This document shows, piece by piece, positions 4,073 to 5,803 of a DNA stretch of 5,803 bases. How positions within the stretch are numbered: the first letter of the stretch is position 1; each line of letters begins with the position of its first letter. Under the pieces are notes generated by a model. It was not told where the DNA came from and made no database searches. It saw only the letters and a list, made by a program, of their open reading frames with translations. Source of the stretch: an uncultured Eubacteriaceae bacterium (lineage in GTDB: Bacteria > Bacillota > Clostridia > Lachnospirales > Lachnospiraceae); assembly GCA_945938055.1 (NCBI GenBank), contig CAMEUH010000166.1:1-5803 (forward strand), given 5' to 3'. Position numbers and translations under genes: made by a program.

Positions 4073-5803
4073 CTATTTTGTTTCAACTCTTTCCAATACC
4101 CATTTCTGATTCTCTTCTCCAGTCAACAAACACCACCTGATTTCCTTTGTTTCCATATTCTGTGTCATTGCCAGTCCATACCGGTTCAGGATATAGCAGT
4201 AGTCCTCTTCTTCTTTTACCTGAATCAGACTTTTCTTCTCATTGGAATAACTCTGAAGATATACAAATCCTTCATACATGGAATCCTCGCTTCTTAAATA
4301 CACAGTTCTTCCATCTCCCATATTTTCCAGGAAATACTCATTTTTCCCCAGCTGTGTAAAACAATAAAGGAAACGAAAGTTCTGAAATGCAGAGTCCGAA
4401 ACCTTTTTCAGGATGAATCGTGTACCTTCCGAATCCACCGTAGTAATATCAACACACCATTCCGTGTCTGAATAAGCACAAATCCGGTAAGGTTCTTCAT
4501 CCAGACGCCGGTGATAACTGTTATTTTCCATGGCATGGCGATAATCTTCCTGATTATCCGCCAGAAGAAGATACTGCATTGAATTATGATACGCTCCTAT
4601 GCAAAATAACAGTAAAACAACACCCCACAGACACCAGAACAAAGAACATTCTCTTCTGAGCTTTACCATCCAGTCCTTCCGGTCGTTCCCAACATTTTCA
4701 AGAAAGCTTCCCATTTCATAATATCCCATGACAGAATACGGAATGAGTAGTACCATGCATGGAACCGTGTAATAACATTTTCCTTCCCAGAAAACATGAA
4801 AAAGAAAGATTCCGACAAAGGTAATGGCACATAACATTTCCTGAATCGTAACATTTTCCCTTTCATTCTTTCGCATTCTCAACAGACAATACAACATGAC
4901 TCCTGCATATAAAACAGACTGAATCACATCAAAAATGTGTCGAAAGATTCCATTCACCGGATTTCCATGTTCAATCAGTGCTACAATCATCCCCGGAATT
5001 TCTGGATTTGCTTCCCGGTCCTGAAGCAGATAATCACATTGAAACGTGGGATTAGCCCACATGGAAGCAATCTTTAACGCAAAAAAAAGCCCTGCCTCTT
5101 CCGGCTTTTCCCAAAATTCCTGAAGAGACTGCCGGATGATTTTTTGTGCCTCCTGATGAACCACATCATAATCATGATGATAGACTTCCATCAAAATATA
5201 ATCCATGCCATTATTCCATCCCGGTGCTTTCATTCCGTCCGAAAGCCCCATGGCAACATACACACTTGCAGGTGTTCCACGCCCAGGCTCTTCTCCGGTT
5301 ATGCCCAGAATTGTCTGATAAACCGCCAGCCGGAACAACAAACAAGTTATTACAATTCCAGCGCCAAAGACCAGCTTTTTCACACGGCATCTGTTGTTTT
5401 TCCCTTCCTCCCCACAAAACATAGCATGAACACCTGTTACAAGCAAAATTGCAATGACATAAATATAAAAATTGGACTTGCACACCGTTGCCATGGCACA
5501 GAAAAGTTCTGATAAGACTGCATCTTTCCACTTTAAATCCTGTAAAAAGCAAAGACCATGGTAAAATCCGCCCAGGATAAACATCACACCAATGACGGTA
5601 CCATATTCAAAGGTCACATAAAACAAATACGGCAGAAAGGCATATAAAAGGAAAAGCACACGATTGGCAATCTCTTCTGATGGAAAAATGTTTTTGCAAA
5701 TTCGATACATGTAATAGTATCCGCCAAACATGAAAGCAACATTCAGAAGCTGAATTGCCAGATCATTCCCATTGCCAAAAATCCATGAAAACAGTGCAAA
5801 AAT
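4073..5803 (-). CDS. GT-C-type membrane glycosyltransferase-like protein with C-terminal ricin-type beta-trefoil domain (5' end beyond the window)
   Basis: The frame is open to the right edge, 24 codons beyond the first in-window Met (5731), so the N-terminus is missing. About 576 residues are visible. Numbered from Met5731, they hold about nine or ten membrane segments, among them 22-42, 44-63, 75-105, 119-141, 267-286, 299-315, 320-338 and 363-381. The motif FHVFWEGKCYYTVPCMVLLIP (from 311) resembles the late block of Firmicutes GT39/ArnT-like transferases (FWE-K-x-Y then a P-containing helix). The usual catalytic Asp lies in the first outer loop, which is not visible. After the last helix, residues about 413-550 form three similar units, the last ending NQKWVLERV, like the QxW signature of ricin-type lectin folds. 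This domain probably lies outside the membrane. Activity and substrate are unknown; transfer from a polyprenyl-phosphate sugar is an inference from the family. Confidence 0.72.
   Translation of the reverse strand: MFALFSWIFGNGNDLAIQLLNVAFMFGGYYYMYRICKNIFPSEEIANRVLFLLYAFLPYLFYVTFEYGTVIGVMFILGGFYHGLCFLQDLKWKDAVLSELFCAMATVCKSNFYIYVIAILLVTGVHAMFCGEEGKNNRCRVKKLVFGAGIVITCLLFRLAVYQTILGITGEEPGRGTPASVYVAMGLSDGMKAPGWNNGMDYILMEVYHHDYDVVHQEAQKIIRQSLQEFWEKPEEAGLFFALKIASMWANPTFQCDYLLQDREANPEIPGMIVALIEHGNPVNGIFRHIFDVIQSVLYAGVMLYCLLRMRKNERENVTIQEMLCAITFVGIFLFHVFWEGKCYYTVPCMVLLIPYSVMGYYEMGSFLENVGNDRKDWMVKLRRECSLFWCLWGVVLLLFCIGAYHNSMQYLLLADNQEDYRHAMENNSYHRRLDEEPYRICAYSDTEWCVDITTVDSEGTRFILKKVSDSAFQNFRFLYCFTQLGKNEYFLENMGDGRTVYLRSEDSMYEGFVYLQSYSNEKKSLIQVKEEEDYCYILNRYGLAMTQNMETKEIRWCLLTGEENQKWVLERVETK

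Noticed and set aside
5144..5552. Overlapping open frames on both strands within the glycosyltransferase-like gene
   Set aside because: They are out-of-frame shadows of the membrane protein gene, rich in His, Cys and Pro, and lack family features.
1..5803. CRISPR array, tRNA or rRNA gene, insertion sequence, prophage attachment site
   Set aside because: No regularly spaced direct repeats, tRNA-like cloverleaf, transposase motifs or terminal inverted repeats with target duplications were seen on either strand.

Overview
The window looks like a chromosomal segment from a Gram-positive gut Clostridium relative, most likely Lachnospiraceae. The evidence is moderately AT-rich DNA, strong AGGAGG-type ribosome binding sites, consensus sigma-A promoters, a class I cyclic-di-GMP riboswitch with its own terminator, a CcpA-type cre site, and the style of the YebC and uronate isomerase proteins. 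The family assignment is inferred from sequence character, not from a database search.

Left end (1-773, minus strand): a consensus promoter is followed by a GEMM-I (cyclic-di-GMP-I) riboswitch aptamer and an intrinsic terminator. Next comes a small secreted protein with about two YD (Rhs-type) repeats, and 26 bases later the first 13 codons of another gene that leaves the window. Together they look like a surface or secreted protein operon placed under second-messenger control. This is the most interesting part of the window.

Centre left (816-2388, plus strand): a divergent promoter with a cre-like site and a nested inverted repeat drives a complete uronate isomerase gene (uxaC). The gene stands alone and ends at a hairpin that can terminate transcription from both sides.

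Centre (2410-4072, minus strand): a PAQR/hemolysin III-type seven-helix membrane protein and a YebC/TACO1-family protein lie in tandem, each with its own candidate promoter. A terminator separates them.

Right end (4073-5803, minus strand): the C-terminal part of a large multi-pass membrane protein that resembles GT-C (GT39/ArnT-like) glycosyltransferases. It ends in what looks like a ricin-type beta-trefoil domain. Its N-terminus and expected catalytic loop lie beyond the right edge. The yebC promoter -35 box directly abuts its stop codon.

The genes do not form one pathway. The window holds a c-di-GMP-responsive surface operon, a hexuronate catabolic gene, and three unrelated housekeeping or envelope genes. 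The two gene-free stretches near or above 300 bases are accounted for: 535-906 holds the riboswitch, terminator and two divergent promoters, and 3061-3277 holds a promoter and a terminator.
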